From Pinisolibacter aquiterrae (lineage in GTDB: Bacteria; Pseudomonadota; Alphaproteobacteria; Rhizobiales; Ancalomicrobiaceae): 64,000 bases of DNA. This document shows positions 1 to 8,501 of the stretch, in pieces; the first letter of the stretch is position 1, and every line of letters starts with the position of its first letter. Location of the stretch: assembly GCF_019160155.1 (NCBI RefSeq), contig NZ_JAFNIH010000019.1:558001-622000 (forward strand), read 5' to 3'. A program made the position numbers and the translations under genes. Under the pieces are notes generated by a model, which searched no databases, was not told the origin of the DNA, and was given only the letters and a program-made list of their open reading frames with translations.

Positions 1-1
1 C

Positions 2-778
2 GGCGTCACCGACCGCTATCAGCCTCTGATGGACTTCCTCTCCAAGGAACTGGGCGTGAAGGTCACGCTCCGCATCGCCCAGGACTATGCGGCGGTCATC
101 GAGGGCCAGCGCGCCGGTCAGATCCACATCGGCTATTACGGCCCGGCTTCCTATGCCCGCGCCACCATGGTCGGCGCCAAGATCGAGCCCGTCGCCATCG
201 AGGTGAACTCGGACGGCACCAAGGGCTACTACTCCGTCTTCTACGTGAAGAAGGACAGCCCCTATCAGAAGATCGAGGACCTCAAGGGCAAGAACCTCGG
301 CCTCGTCGATCCGAACTCGACCTCCGGCTTCAACGTGCCGCGCTACTCGCTCGACAAGATGGGCATCAACCCGGAGGAGTTCTTCGCCAAGGTGGTCAAC
401 ACCGGCAGCCATGAGAACGCGATCATCGCGCTCCAGCAGGGCACCGTCGACGTCGCCGCCAACTGGTGGAACGACGAGAACGAGTCGAACCTGATGCGCA
501 TGCAGCGCAAGAACATGGCGAAGTACGACGACTTCCGCATCATCTTCAAGTCCGAGCAGATCGTGAACTCGCCGATCGCCATGCTCTCCGACATGCCGGC
601 CGACGCCAAGAAGGCGATCGCCGCCGCGATCCTCGCCTTCCCGGTCAAGGAGCCGGAAGCCTTCAAGAAGCAGACCGACGGCAAGCAGCTGCCCTGGCAG
701 CCGATCACCCACGAGGCCTATCTGCCGATCGTGGCGCTGAACAAGTTCGTCGACAACCTGCGCAAGAAGAAGAGCTGA
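2..778 (+). CDS. phnD: Phosphonate ABC transporter substrate-binding protein PhnD (5' end outside window)
   Basis: Periplasmic phosphonate-binding component that delivers phosphonates to the PhnE permeases. The frame is open from base 2, so the signal peptide and first part of the mature protein lie before the window. The visible part is a type II periplasmic-binding fold: a QRAGQIHIGYYGPASYARA segment lining the ligand cleft, an EDLKGKNLGLVDPNSTSGF hinge segment typical of PhnD, and a Lys-rich C terminus. It is followed by two permease genes, as in phnCDEE loci; the ATPase phnC is not in the window and is probably just upstream. Two strong hairpins follow the stop codon, which may let this gene be expressed above its permeases. 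Confidence 0.93.
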   Translation, partial: GVTDRYQPLMDFLSKELGVKVTLRIAQDYAAVIEGQRAGQIHIGYYGPASYARATMVGAKIEPVAIEVNSDGTKGYYSVFYVKKDSPYQKIEDLKGKNLGLVDPNSTSGFNVPRYSLDKMGINPEEFFAKVVNTGSHENAIIALQQGTVDVAANWWNDENESNLMRMQRKNMAKYDDFRIIFKSEQIVNSPIAMLSDMPADAKKAIAAAILAFPVKEPEAFKKQTDGKQLPWQPITHEAYLPIVALNKFVDNLRKKKS

Positions 779-789
779 TCCCGACCCGT

Positions 790-856
790 CCGACGGTCCG
801 CCGCCTCGCGCGGACCGTCGGGCGCCCCTTCGCGGACCCGCGCCCCTCGGCGCGGG
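790..856 (+). repeat. Two intercistronic hairpins between phnD and phnE
   Basis: Hairpin 1 has perfect 12-bp arms at 790-801 and 810-821 with an 8-nt loop. Hairpin 2 has perfect 8-bp arms at 837-844 and 849-856 with a 4-nt loop. No T-run follows either, so they look like mRNA-stabilising or attenuating structures rather than a full terminator. They sit between the binding-protein gene and the permeases, where transporter operons commonly adjust subunit ratios. Confidence 0.6.
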
Positions 857-878
857 CCCTCCGATCCGGACGAGAGAG

Positions 879-1775
879 ATGCCGACGACCATCCCCCGCC
901 TCGCCGACGACCGGCTCGAGCCGCTCGCGCGCGCCTATGCCGACGCCGAGCAGGACCGCCGCCGCAAGACCCTGACCGGGTTCGCCGTGCTCCTCGTCCT
1001 CGTCGTCCTCGCCGCCCTCGTCGCCGACGTCGATCTGCCGAAGTTCTTCGGCCATCTCGACGCGATCGGCAGCTACGTCGACCGTCTCGCCCGTTTCGAC
1101 AGCGGCGACCACATCGGCGAGATCGTCCTCACTCATCCAGGCGAATGGATGTGGGGCCTGAAGCGCTGGTTCCGGCTGCTCTTCGAGACCCTGCTGATGG
1201 CCTATGCCGGGACGCTCCTCGGCGCCGTCGGCGGCTTCGTCCTGTGCTTCTTCGCCGCGCGCAATCTCGCCCGCTCCGAGACGACGCGTTGGCTCGCCGC
1301 GCGCTGGCTCGAGTTCTGCCGCACGGTTCCCGACCTCGTCTTCGCGCTGATCTTCGTCTACGCCTTCGGCCTCGGCGCCATGCCGGGCGTGCTCGCCATC
1401 GCCGTCCATACGACCGGCGCGCTCGGCAAGCTCTTCACCGAGGTCGTCGAGAACGTCGACATGAAGCCGGTCGAGGGCACCACCGCCGCCGGCGGATCCT
1501 GGGTCCAGACCATCCGCTTCGCGGTGCTGCCGCAGATCCTGTCGAATTTCGCCAGCTACGCCCTGCTGCGCTTCGAGGTCAACGTGCGCGGCGCCGCGGT
1601 GATGGGCTTCGTCGGCGCCGGCGGCATCGGCCTCGATCTGATGGAGGCGATCCGCAAGTTCTATTACGCCGACGTCTCGGCCATGCTGGTCCTGATCATC
1701 GCCGCCGTCATGCTGATCGACTACGGCACCGAGGCGCTCCGCCATCGCCTGATCGGCCGGGAGACCGCACGATGA
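879..1775 (+). CDS. phnE: Phosphonate ABC transporter permease PhnE (first copy)
   Basis: Inner-membrane channel subunit for phosphonate import, 298 aa. It has an N-terminal anchor at about residues 33-50 and further membrane segments from about 105 to 285. The conserved cytoplasmic coupling motif of binding-protein-dependent permeases is seen as VEGTTAAGGSWVQTIRFAVLPQ. The C-terminal GFVGAGGIGLDLMEAI is a PhnE hallmark. The start codon follows a purine-rich GAGAGAG stretch. The stop overlaps the next start (ATGA), so the two permeases are translationally coupled and probably form a heterodimer. Confidence 0.93.
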   Translation: MPTTIPRLADDRLEPLARAYADAEQDRRRKTLTGFAVLLVLVVLAALVADVDLPKFFGHLDAIGSYVDRLARFDSGDHIGEIVLTHPGEWMWGLKRWFRLLFETLLMAYAGTLLGAVGGFVLCFFAARNLARSETTRWLAARWLEFCRTVPDLVFALIFVYAFGLGAMPGVLAIAVHTTGALGKLFTEVVENVDMKPVEGTTAAGGSWVQTIRFAVLPQILSNFASYALLRFEVNVRGAAVMGFVGAGGIGLDLMEAIRKFYYADVSAMLVLIIAAVMLIDYGTEALRHRLIGRETAR

Positions 1776-2689
1776 CCGAAACGACCCTCGGCGCCGGGGC
1801 GCTCGCCGGCACCCGCCGCATCCGCTCCGCGCTCGGCCCCGCCGCGCTCGCCAATCGCCCCGCGCTCGAGAAACGCCACCCCGAGATCTTCGCGGGATCT
1901 CGCGCCCGCCGCTTCGGCGCGGTGGCGATCGCGGTCGCGCTGGTGGGTCTCCTGCTCCTCGCCTTCTGGCGGCTCGACTTCTCCCTCGGGCGCATCGGCA
2001 CCGGCATCGGCCAGCTGATCCACTTCACGACGCTGATGGTGCCGCCCTCGCCGGGCACGGTCGGTCGCTTCTGGCTGTTCATGAACGGCCTCGGCGAAAC
2101 GCTTGCGATCGCGCTTCTCGGCACGCTCGGCGCCGCCGTTCTCGCCTTCCCCTTCGGCTTCCTCGCCGCCCGCAACGTCGTGCCGGTGCGCGTCTTCCAA
2201 TTGCTGACGCGCCGCTTCCTCGACACGGTGCGCGGCGTCGATACGCTGATCTGGGCACTGATCTGGATCAACGTCGTCGGCCTCGGCCCCTTCGCCGGCG
2301 TGCTCGCCATCATGACCTCGGATTTCGGCTCCTTCGGCAAGCTCTTCTCCGAGGCGATCGAGACCGTCGACGCCAAGCCCGTCGAGGGCGTCACCTCCGC
2401 CGGCGGCTCGCCGCTCGCGCGTCTGCGCTTCGGCATTCTGCCGCAGATCCTGCCGGTCATCGCCGGGCAGGTGCTCTATTACTTCGAGAGCAACACCCGC
2501 TCGGCGACCATCATCGGCATCGTCGGCGCCGGCGGCATCGGCCTGCATCTCTCCGAGGCGATCCGCACCCTCGAATGGCAGCAGGTCTCGCTCCTGGTGC
2601 TGATGATCCTGGCGACGGTCGCGGTGATCGACCAGATCTCGGCGCGGATCCGCTTCGCCGTCATCGGCGAGCGCCGGCTCGAGACCTGA
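1772..2689 (+). CDS. phnE: Phosphonate ABC transporter permease PhnE (second copy)
   Basis: Second permease subunit, 305 aa, overlapping the first by 4 bases. The frame stays open far upstream, but homology begins near this ATG, which is coupled to the upstream stop, so I use it as the start. The N-terminal extension of about 50 residues is Ala/Arg-rich, followed by a membrane anchor at about 50-68. The coupling motif VEGVTSAGGSPLARLRFGILPQ and the C-terminal GIVGAGGIGLHLSEAI match its partner, which suggests an old duplication. It ends directly against the convergent phnF gene with no spacer base. Confidence 0.93.
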   Translation: MTETTLGAGALAGTRRIRSALGPAALANRPALEKRHPEIFAGSRARRFGAVAIAVALVGLLLLAFWRLDFSLGRIGTGIGQLIHFTTLMVPPSPGTVGRFWLFMNGLGETLAIALLGTLGAAVLAFPFGFLAARNVVPVRVFQLLTRRFLDTVRGVDTLIWALIWINVVGLGPFAGVLAIMTSDFGSFGKLFSEAIETVDAKPVEGVTSAGGSPLARLRFGILPQILPVIAGQVLYYFESNTRSATIIGIVGAGGIGLHLSEAIRTLEWQQVSLLVLMILATVAVIDQISARIRFAVIGERRLET

Positions 2690-3484
2690 TCACGCGCCGA
2701 CCGTGACCCGGACCCGGTCGCCGGCGAAGCGCGCCCGCGCCCATTGGATCGGCCGCCCCGCGAGATCGGCGTTGACGCAGTCGATCTCGATCACCGGGCG
2801 CCCGATCGCGATCTCGAGGCGGGCAGCGTCGACCTCGTCGGCGATCCGCGCCCCGATCCGCGTCTCCGCCCGCACATAGTCCTCGACCCCGCCGGCGCGA
2901 AAGGCGGCGGTGAAGGAGGCGGTGGCGCGATAGATCTCGGCGACGTCGGGAAAACGCTCCGCCGGCACCGCCGACGCCGCCCATGAGATCGGCACCCCGT
3001 CGGCGCGCCGCACCGTCTCGAGCCGCACGATCTCCGCGCCGGGATCGAGCCGCAGCGCCTCGGCGATGCCGGGACCGGCGGTCTCGCGCCACGCCCCCAG
3101 GAGATCGCCCGAGGGCTCGCGTGCCTGCGCCACCACGATGTCGGAAAAGCGGGTGCGCGTGCCGATCGGATAGGTCAGCGGCGCCCGCTCCACATAGGTG
3201 CCCGAGCCCTGGACCGCCCGCACCAGCCCGCGCTCGGCGAGATCGCGCAGCGCCTGACGCACCGTGTGGCGATTGACCGCGAAACGCAGCGCCAGCTCCG
3301 CCTCGGTCGGCAGACGCGATCCCGCCGGCCATTCGCCGGAGGCGATCGTCCCCTCGACGATCTCCGCCACCTGCCGCCACATCGCGACCCCGCGCCCACG
3401 CGCCAGAACCGCGCCGGATTGTACCGCGCCGGCCTGCACCGCACCGGCCTGCACCGCCCCCGTCGGGGCTTCGTCCGCCGTCAT
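2690..3484 (-). CDS. phnF: PhnF-type GntR/HutC transcriptional regulator of phosphonate genes
   Basis: Cytoplasmic repressor-type regulator, 264 aa. An N-terminal winged helix (about residues 35-105, motif SRLPTEAELALRFAVNRHTVRQALRDL split here only for reading) is followed by a C-terminal UbiC-like ligand domain (about 120-260), the GntR/HutC layout. The start at 3484 has a good ribosome site (GGGAGAGGA). An odd Ala/Gln/Gly/Val-rich N-terminal tail (residues about 8-26) is encoded by tandem 15-bp repeats, so ATG35 at 3382 is a possible shorter start. The gene is divergent from phnG across an AT-rich operator region. It probably represses phnGHIJ and itself, but the effector is not deducible. 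Confidence 0.88.
   Translation of the reverse strand: MTADEAPTGAVQAGAVQAGAVQSGAVLARGRGVAMWRQVAEIVEGTIASGEWPAGSRLPTEAELALRFAVNRHTVRQALRDLAERGLVRAVQGSGTYVERAPLTYPIGTRTRFSDIVVAQAREPSGDLLGAWRETAGPGIAEALRLDPGAEIVRLETVRRADGVPISWAASAVPAERFPDVAEIYRATASFTAAFRAGGVEDYVRAETRIGARIADEVDAARLEIAIGRPVIEIDCVNADLAGRPIQWARARFAGDRVRVTVGA
3408..3452 (+). repeat. In-frame 15-bp tandem repeat in phnF
   Basis: Three consecutive 15-bp units (3408-3422, 3423-3437, 3438-3452) plus a partial fourth; units 2 and 3 differ by one base. On the coding strand each unit encodes a five-residue Gly-Ala-Val-Gln-Ala type step in the N-terminal tail of PhnF. Because the unit is a multiple of three, copy-number change would lengthen the tail without breaking the frame. 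Confidence 0.8.
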
Positions 3485-3565
3485 CGCGTCCTCTCCCTGT
3501 CCGACCCGTCATCGCATGTTCGCGCGGATCGGCGAAGCCGAATTTCACTGGACACCGTCACAGAA

Positions 3566-3589
3566 GTATAATCATCTAGATCTATATAC
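3566..3589. promoter_or_regulatory. Candidate PhnF operator/promoter region of phnG
   Basis: A 24-bp imperfect palindrome starting GTATA and ending TATAC, with a central CTAGAT, lies in a conspicuously AT-rich patch (about 3541-3600) within very GC-rich DNA, about 30 bp before phnG and about 80 bp before phnF on the other strand. PhnF-type GntR regulators are known to bind palindromes centred on TCTAGA-like sequence. The position between divergent phnF and phnG fits an operator acting on both. A weak CCGTCACA match to half a Pho box at 3555-3562 is not enough to call PhoB control. Confidence 0.5.
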
Positions 3590-3620
3590 AAATCAGACCG
3601 ACGAAACAGAGAGGCCCCCG

Positions 3621-4085
3621 ATGACCGGGACGTCCGCCGAGACCGATCCGCACAAGGCCGCGCGCCGCGACGTGATGACCGTGGTCGCCGCCGCGACCGC
3701 CCAGGAACTGAGCCGCGTCCGCGCCCTCGCGCCCGCCGAGGCCGTCGACCTGCGCGCCCCCGAGACCGGGCTCGTCATGGTGCGCGGCCGCATGGGCGGC
3801 ACCGGCGCCCCCTTCAATCTCGGCGAGGCGACGGTGACCCGTGCCGCCGTGCGGCTGCCCTCCGGCGCCGTCGGCTTCGGCCATCTGCTCGGTCGCGACC
3901 GCCACCGCGCCCGCGACGCCGCCCTGGTCGACGCGCTCTGGGTCGAGGGCACCCGCCGCGACGCCCTCGAAGCCGAGATCCTGGCGCCGATCCGCCGCCG
4001 GCTCGAGGGCGACCACGCCCGGCTCGAGGCGGAAACCGCCGCGACCCGCGTCGACTTCTTCACCCTGGTGCGCGGAGACGATTGA
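3621..4085 (+). CDS. phnG: C-P lyase subunit PhnG
   Basis: Subunit of the PhnGHI(J) core complex that couples alkylphosphonates to ATP ribose before C-P bond cleavage; 154 aa, cytoplasmic. Recognisable PhnG features are the LVMVRGRMGGTGAPFNLGE and RAAVRLPSGAVGFGHLLGRD segments (about residues 52-95). The frame is open further upstream, but this ATG follows an AGAGAGG ribosome site and sits right after the operator region. It opens the phnGHIJ operon and its stop overlaps the phnH start by one base. Confidence 0.95.
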   Translation: MTGTSAETDPHKAARRDVMTVVAAATAQELSRVRALAPAEAVDLRAPETGLVMVRGRMGGTGAPFNLGEATVTRAAVRLPSGAVGFGHLLGRDRHRARDAALVDALWVEGTRRDALEAEILAPIRRRLEGDHARLEAETAATRVDFFTLVRGDD

Positions 4086-4690
4086 TGAACGCCCACTCCC
4101 CGACGCTCGCCGCCGGCTTCGTCGACCCCGTCCACGAGGCCCAGACCTGTTTCCGCGCCGTGCTCGACGCCCTCGCCGAGCCCGGCACGGCGCGCGCCGT
4201 CGCCGGCATCACCGAGCCGCCCGCCCCCCTCTCGGCCGTCGCGGCGAGCGTGATCGCCACGCTCGCCGACTTCGAGACGACGATCTGGCGCGACGCCGCG
4301 CTCGCCACCCCCGCCGTCGACGCCTGGATCGCCTTCCACACCGGCGCCCGGCTGGTCGAGGACCCGCGCGAGGCGACCTTCGCGCTGATCGCCGACGCCG
4401 CGAACGCCCCCGCCTGGGACGCCTTCGCACTCGGGACCGATCTCGATCCCTCGACCTCGACCACCGTAATCCTCCAGGTCGACGGCTTCGACGCCGGTGC
4501 CCGCTACCACCTCGCCGGCCCGGGCATCGAGACGACCCGCGACGTCGCCGTCGCCGGCGCTCCCGCCGATCTCGCCGCGCGCGGCCGCGCCAACCGCGAC
4601 CTCTTCCCGCGTGGCGTCGACCTCGTCCTCGCCGGACCGACGGCGATCGTCGGCCTTCCCCGCACCACCCGTCTCGAGGAGATCGGCTGA
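4085..4690 (+). CDS. phnH: C-P lyase subunit PhnH
   Basis: Pyridoxal-transferase-fold subunit of the C-P lyase core complex, 201 aa. Family segments are the N-terminal GFVDPVHEAQTCFRAVLDAL with the following Glu-Pro-Gly (about residues 13-36), and the C-terminal PRGVDLVLAGPTAIVGLPRTT (about 175-196). The ATG at 4085 overlaps the phnG stop (TGATG); a TTG three bases earlier is also open but less likely. The gene is coupled by ATGA overlap to phnI. Confidence 0.94.
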   Translation: MNAHSPTLAAGFVDPVHEAQTCFRAVLDALAEPGTARAVAGITEPPAPLSAVAASVIATLADFETTIWRDAALATPAVDAWIAFHTGARLVEDPREATFALIADAANAPAWDAFALGTDLDPSTSTTVILQVDGFDAGARYHLAGPGIETTRDVAVAGAPADLAARGRANRDLFPRGVDLVLAGPTAIVGLPRTTRLEEIG

Positions 4691-5823
4691 TGTATGTCTC
4701 CGTGAAGGGCGGCGAAGCGGCGATCCGCCGTGCCCACCGCCTCCTCGCCGACCGCCGTCGCGGCGCCCGCGACGTCGCCGAGATCGTTCCCGACCAGATC
4801 CGCGAGCAACTCTCCCTCGCCGTCGACCGGGTGATGAACGAGGGCGCGCTGCACGACCGCGACCTCGCCGCCCTCGCCGTCAAACAGGCGCGCGGCGATC
4901 TGATCGAGGCCGCGTTCCTGGTCCGCGCCTATCGCACCACCCTGCCGCGCTTCGGCGCGTCGCGCCCGATCGACACCGGCGCCATGGCGGTCGAACGCCG
5001 CATCTCCGCCACCTACAAGGACCTGCCCGGCGGCCAGATCCTGGGCCCGACCTTCGACTACACCCACCGCCTGATCGACTTCGCGCTGGCGAGCGAGGGC
5101 GAGACGCCGGCCCCCGAACGGCTCGACGCCCCCTCCGGCGACGGTCCCGCCGCCGAGATCCCGCGCGTCACCGAGCTGCTGGCGATGGAAGGCCTGATCG
5201 AGGCGGAGCCCGAGAGCGACGACGAGACCGCCGTCGGCGACCTCACCCGCGCGCCGCTGCGCATCCCCGCCGGCCGCGACCTGCGCCTCCAGCAACTGGC
5301 GCGCGGCGACGAGGGCTTCCTGCTGGCGCTCGGCTATTCGACCCAGCGCGGCTACGGCTCGACCCATCCCTTCGCCGGCGAGATCCGCATCGGCGCGGTC
5401 GAGGTCGACTTCGAGGCCCCGGAACTCGGTTTCGCCGTGCCGCTCGGCGCGATCACCGTCTCCGAATGCCAGATGATCAACCAGTTCGCCGGTTCCTCCA
5501 AGGTCGCCCCGACCTTCACCCGGGGCTACGGTCTCGCCTTCGGCCAGGTCGAGCGCAAGGTGATGGCGATGGCGCTGGTCGATCGGGCGCTCCGCACCGA
5601 GGAACTCGGCGGCGCCGTCACCGCCCCGGCCCAGGATCAGGAATTCGTCCTCTCCCACGCCGACAACGTCCAGGCGACCGGCTTCGTCGAACACCTGAAA
5701 CTGCCCCATTACGTCGACTTCCAGGCCGAACTCGCCCTGGTGCGCGCCATGCGCGCCGAGCACGAGGCCCGCATCGAGGCCGAGTTCCTGGACGAAGACG
5801 GGCTTGAGGAGGCCGCCGAATGA
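4690..5823 (+). CDS. phnI: C-P lyase subunit PhnI
   Basis: Core-complex subunit with nucleosidase-like activity; with PhnG, PhnH and PhnL it forms the ribose-1-phosphonate triphosphate from ATP and phosphonate. 377 aa, close to the usual length. The start MYVSVKGGEAAI is diagnostic of the family, and GYSTQRGYGSTHPFAGEIR, ECQMINQF and GYGLAFGQVERKVMAMALVD are also highly conserved PhnI segments. A frame open well upstream is ignored because the family start coincides with the phnH stop. The stop overlaps phnJ by four bases. Confidence 0.96.
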   Translation: MYVSVKGGEAAIRRAHRLLADRRRGARDVAEIVPDQIREQLSLAVDRVMNEGALHDRDLAALAVKQARGDLIEAAFLVRAYRTTLPRFGASRPIDTGAMAVERRISATYKDLPGGQILGPTFDYTHRLIDFALASEGETPAPERLDAPSGDGPAAEIPRVTELLAMEGLIEAEPESDDETAVGDLTRAPLRIPAGRDLRLQQLARGDEGFLLALGYSTQRGYGSTHPFAGEIRIGAVEVDFEAPELGFAVPLGAITVSECQMINQFAGSSKVAPTFTRGYGLAFGQVERKVMAMALVDRALRTEELGGAVTAPAQDQEFVLSHADNVQATGFVEHLKLPHYVDFQAELALVRAMRAEHEARIEAEFLDEDGLEEAAE

Positions 5824-6782
5824 ACGCCCCGCTTTCTCCGCAGACCGCACCGGCCGCGACCGGCTACAATTTCGCCTATCTCGACGAACAGACCAAGCGG
5901 ATGATCCGCCGCGCCCTTCTGAAGGCGGTGGCGATCCCCGGTCATCAGGTCCCGTTCGCCGCCCGCGACATGCCGATGCCCTATGGGTGGGGCACCGGCG
6001 GCATCCAGGTGACGGCGGCGATCCTGGGATCCGGCGACGTCCTCAAGGTGATCGACCAGGGCGCCGACGACACCACCAACGCGGTCTCGATCCGCGCCTT
6101 CTTCCAGAAGACCGCGAATGTCGCCGTGACCACACGGACCGCCGAGGCGACGGTGATCCAGACCCGTCACCGCATCCCGGAAAAGCCCCTGAAGGCCGGT
6201 CAGACCCTGGTCTTCCAGGTGCCGATCCCCGAGCCCTTGCGCTTCCTCGAGCCGCGCGAGACCGAGACCCGGGTGATGCACGCGCTCGCCGACTACGGCC
6301 TGATGCACGTCAAGCTCTACGAGGACATCGCCAAACACGGCCACATCGCCAAGACCTATGCCTATCCGGTCGAGGTCGAGGGCCGCTACGTGATGGATCC
6401 CTCGCCGATCCCCAAGTTCGACAATCCGAAACTCTCGATGAGCCCGGCGCTGCAGCTCTTCGGCGCCGGCCGCGAGAAGCGGATCTACGCGCTGCCGCCC
6501 TTCACCCGGGTGAAGAGCCTCGACTTCGAGGATCATCCCTTCGAACCGACCCGTTTCGAGGCGCCCTGCGCGCTCTGCGGCGCCACCGACAGCTATCTCG
6601 ACGAGGTCGTGACCGACGACCGGGGCACCCGCATGTTCGTCTGTTCCGACACCGACCATTGCGAGGAACGCCGCGCCGACGGCCATCGCGGCCTCCTCGC
6701 CGGCGACGACCTCGTCGACACGATCACGCGCGAGGCGGATGTGGAGCGCGACGACGGCGCCCCGATCGTCCCCCTCCCCTGA
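5820..6782 (+). CDS. phnJ: C-P lyase PhnJ, radical SAM alpha-D-ribose 1-methylphosphonate 5-phosphate lyase
   Basis: Catalytic radical-SAM enzyme that breaks the C-P bond, releasing the hydrocarbon and forming 5-phosphoribosyl 1,2-cyclic phosphate; 320 aa. The Cys cluster is Cys250-x2-Cys253-x21-Cys275-x5-Cys281, the unusual PhnJ [4Fe-4S]/thiyl arrangement (CALC, VCSDTDHC). The N-terminal GYNFAYLDEQTKRMIRRALLK and MPYGWGTGGIQ segments are invariant in the family. The last codons and the stop lie inside a palindromic repeat, so the C-terminal Pro-Ile-Val-Pro-Leu-Pro is repeat-encoded and unlikely to matter for function. Confidence 0.97.
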   Translation: MNAPLSPQTAPAATGYNFAYLDEQTKRMIRRALLKAVAIPGHQVPFAARDMPMPYGWGTGGIQVTAAILGSGDVLKVIDQGADDTTNAVSIRAFFQKTANVAVTTRTAEATVIQTRHRIPEKPLKAGQTLVFQVPIPEPLRFLEPRETETRVMHALADYGLMHVKLYEDIAKHGHIAKTYAYPVEVEGRYVMDPSPIPKFDNPKLSMSPALQLFGAGREKRIYALPPFTRVKSLDFEDHPFEPTRFEAPCALCGATDSYLDEVVTDDRGTRMFVCSDTDHCEERRADGHRGLLAGDDLVDTITREADVERDDGAPIVPLP

Positions 6783-6908
6783 GGGGAGGGGACAGGGGTG
6801 GGGTCGTGAGCCCGACCGAACCTCCGGCGCCCGAGAGGCGTCGTGAGGATCGCTCGATGCCCCATCCGATCCTCTGAACCCCACCCCGGCCCTCCCCTCG
6901 GGGGAGGG
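6771..6908. repeat. Pair of inverted palindromic repeats between phnJ and phnK
   Basis: Copy A (6771-6812) carries perfect 10-bp arms CCCCTCCCCT/AGGGGAGGGG (6771-6780, 6782-6791) followed by ACAGGGGTGGGGTCG. Copy B (about 6876-6908) is the near-exact reverse complement: a GAACCCCACCCC flank, then arms at 6890-6897 and 6901-6908. Two dispersed-type palindromes therefore sit head to head around about 65 bp of unique DNA, able to form local hairpins or one long stem. Copy A supplies the phnJ stop codon. This resembles BIME-like intergenic repeats of other bacteria; whether it is dispersed in this genome cannot be told here. Confidence 0.78.
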
Positions 6909-6981
6909 TGCGGTCCCGAGCCGGCGGCGGTCCGTCCGACCGACGTCTCGCAATCCGATCGACGAACACCGAGGCCGTCCG

Positions 6982-7776
6982 ATGCCGATGCCGATCCCCA
7001 TCTCCACCCCCCCGCTGCTCGAGGCCCGCGGCCTGACCAAGTTCTACGGCGACCGCCTCGGCTGCCGCGACGTCTCCTTCGACATCCGCGAGGGCGAGGT
7101 CCTGGCGATCGTCGGCGAGAGCGGTTCCGGCAAATCGACCCTGCTGTCGCTCCTCTCCGGCCAATTGCCCGCCTCCGCCGGCGAGGTTCTCTACCGCACC
7201 CGCGCCGGCGAGATCCGCGACCTCGCCGCGCTCTCCGAGGCCGAACGCCGCTTCCTCTTCCGCACCGACTGGGGCTTCGTCCATCAGGACGCCGCGCGCG
7301 GTCTGCGCATGGGGGTCTCGGCCGGCGGCAACGTCGGCGAACGGCTGATGGCGGTCGGCGCCCGCAGCTACGGCGCCATCCGCGCGAAGGCCGAGGACTG
7401 GCTCGACCGCGTCGAGATCGACCCGACCCGCATCGACGAACCCCCGACCGCCTATTCCGGCGGCATGCGCCAGCGTCTCCAGATCGCCCGCAATCTCGTC
7501 ACCGCGCCGCGCCTCGTCTTCATGGACGAACCGACCGGCGGCCTCGACGTCTCGGTCCAGGCGCGCCTCCTCGATCTCGTCCGCCGCCTCGTCGCCGACA
7601 TGGGCCTCGCGGTGATCGTCGTCACCCACGACCTCGCCGTCGCCCGCCTGCTGTCGCACCGGATCATGGTGATGAAACAGGGCCGGGTGATCGAGGAGGG
7701 TCTGACCGACCGCGTCCTCGACGACCCGCGCGCCGCCTACACCCAGCTCCTCGTCTCCTCGATCCTGCAACCGTGA
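6982..7776 (+). CDS. phnK: C-P lyase ABC-type ATPase PhnK
   Basis: ABC-family ATPase that docks on the PhnGHIJ core and is needed for phosphonate breakdown rather than transport; 264 aa. Walker [10 protein letters not shown] is at residues 45-53, the signature is [15 protein letters not shown], and Walker [17 protein letters not shown] is followed by the H-loop [12 protein letters not shown]. The [24 protein letters not shown]-type region (here reading FVHQDAARG) is characteristic of PhnK rather than of dipeptide importers. The N-terminal Met-Pro repeats make the exact start uncertain by a few codons. It lies about 200 bp after phnJ, across the inverted repeats. Confidence 0.94.
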   Translation: MPMPIPISTPPLLEARGLTKFYGDRLGCRDVSFDIREGEVLAIVGESGSGKSTLLSLLSGQLPASAGEVLYRTRAGEIRDLAALSEAERRFLFRTDWGFVHQDAARGLRMGVSAGGNVGERLMAVGARSYGAIRAKAEDWLDRVEIDPTRIDEPPTAYSGGMRQRLQIARNLVTAPRLVFMDEPTGGLDVSVQARLLDLVRRLVADMGLAVIVVTHDLAVARLLSHRIMVMKQGRVIEEGLTDRVLDDPRAAYTQLLVSSILQP

Positions 7777-7784
7777 GGCCCGCC

Positions 7785-8501
7785 ATGACCCACTCCGATC
7801 CGGTCCTCTCGGTCGAAGGCGTCGCCAAGTCCTTCGTCATGCACCTGCGCGGCGGCCTGACCATTCCGGTGGTCGGCGACGTCGCCTTCACCGTCGCGGC
7901 CGGCGAATGCGTCGTCCTCGGCGGCCCCTCCGGCGCCGGCAAGTCGTCGATCCTCAAGATGGTCTGGGGCAATTACGGCATCGATCGCGGCGCCATCCGC
8001 GTCCGCTCGGCCGACCGCCTCGTCGATGTCGCCACCGCCACCCCGCGCGAGATCTTGGGCCTGCGCCGCACCACCATGGGCTACGTCAGCCAGTTCCTGC
8101 GCGCCGTCCCGCGCGTCGCGACCCTCGACGTGGTGATGGAACCCGCCCTCGCCCAGGGCCTCGCCGAGACGGAGGCGCGCGCCCGAGCGCAAGGGTTGCT
8201 CACCCGCCTCAACGTGCCGGAACGACTGTGGACCCTGCCGCCGGCGACCTTCTCCGGCGGCGAGCAGCAGCGCGTCAACATCGCCCGCGGCCTGATCGCC
8301 GACGTCGACCTCCTCCTCCTCGACGAGCCGACCGCCTCGCTCGACGCCGCCAACCGCGCCGTGGTGGTCGATCTGATCGAGGCCAAGAAGGCGGCCGGCG
8401 TCGCCATGCTCGGCATCTTCCACGACGGCGACGTCCGCGACCGGGTCGCGACCCGCATCGTCGACGTCTCCGCCTTCGCCGTTCGGGAGATCGCCGCATG
8501 A
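7785..8501 (+). CDS. phnL: C-P lyase ABC-type ATPase PhnL
   Basis: Second ABC-family protein of the C-P lyase system, required with PhnGHI for ribosylation of the phosphonate; 238 aa. Walker [11 protein letters not shown] is at residues 46-55, the signature is [15 protein letters not shown], and Walker B is [12 protein letters not shown]. The H-loop reads [15 protein letters not shown], the PhnL-specific form with HDxxVRDRVADR-like sequence. It starts 8 bases after phnK and overlaps the next gene by ATGA. Confidence 0.94.
   Translation: MTHSDPVLSVEGVAKSFVMHLRGGLTIPVVGDVAFTVAAGECVVLGGPSGAGKSSILKMVWGNYGIDRGAIRVRSADRLVDVATATPREILGLRRTTMGYVSQFLRAVPRVATLDVVMEPALAQGLAETEARARAQGLLTRLNVPERLWTLPPATFSGGEQQRVNIARGLIADVDLLLLDEPTASLDAANRAVVVDLIEAKKAAGVAMLGIFHDGDVRDRVATRIVDVSAFAVREIAA

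Noticed and set aside
3497-3562. Possible Pho boxes before phnG (CTGTCCG with GTCATC near 3497-3512, and CCGTCACA at 3555)
   Set aside because: The half sites do not have the 11-bp spacing of tandem CTGTCAT repeats and only one half matches well, so PhoB control is not supported from sequence.
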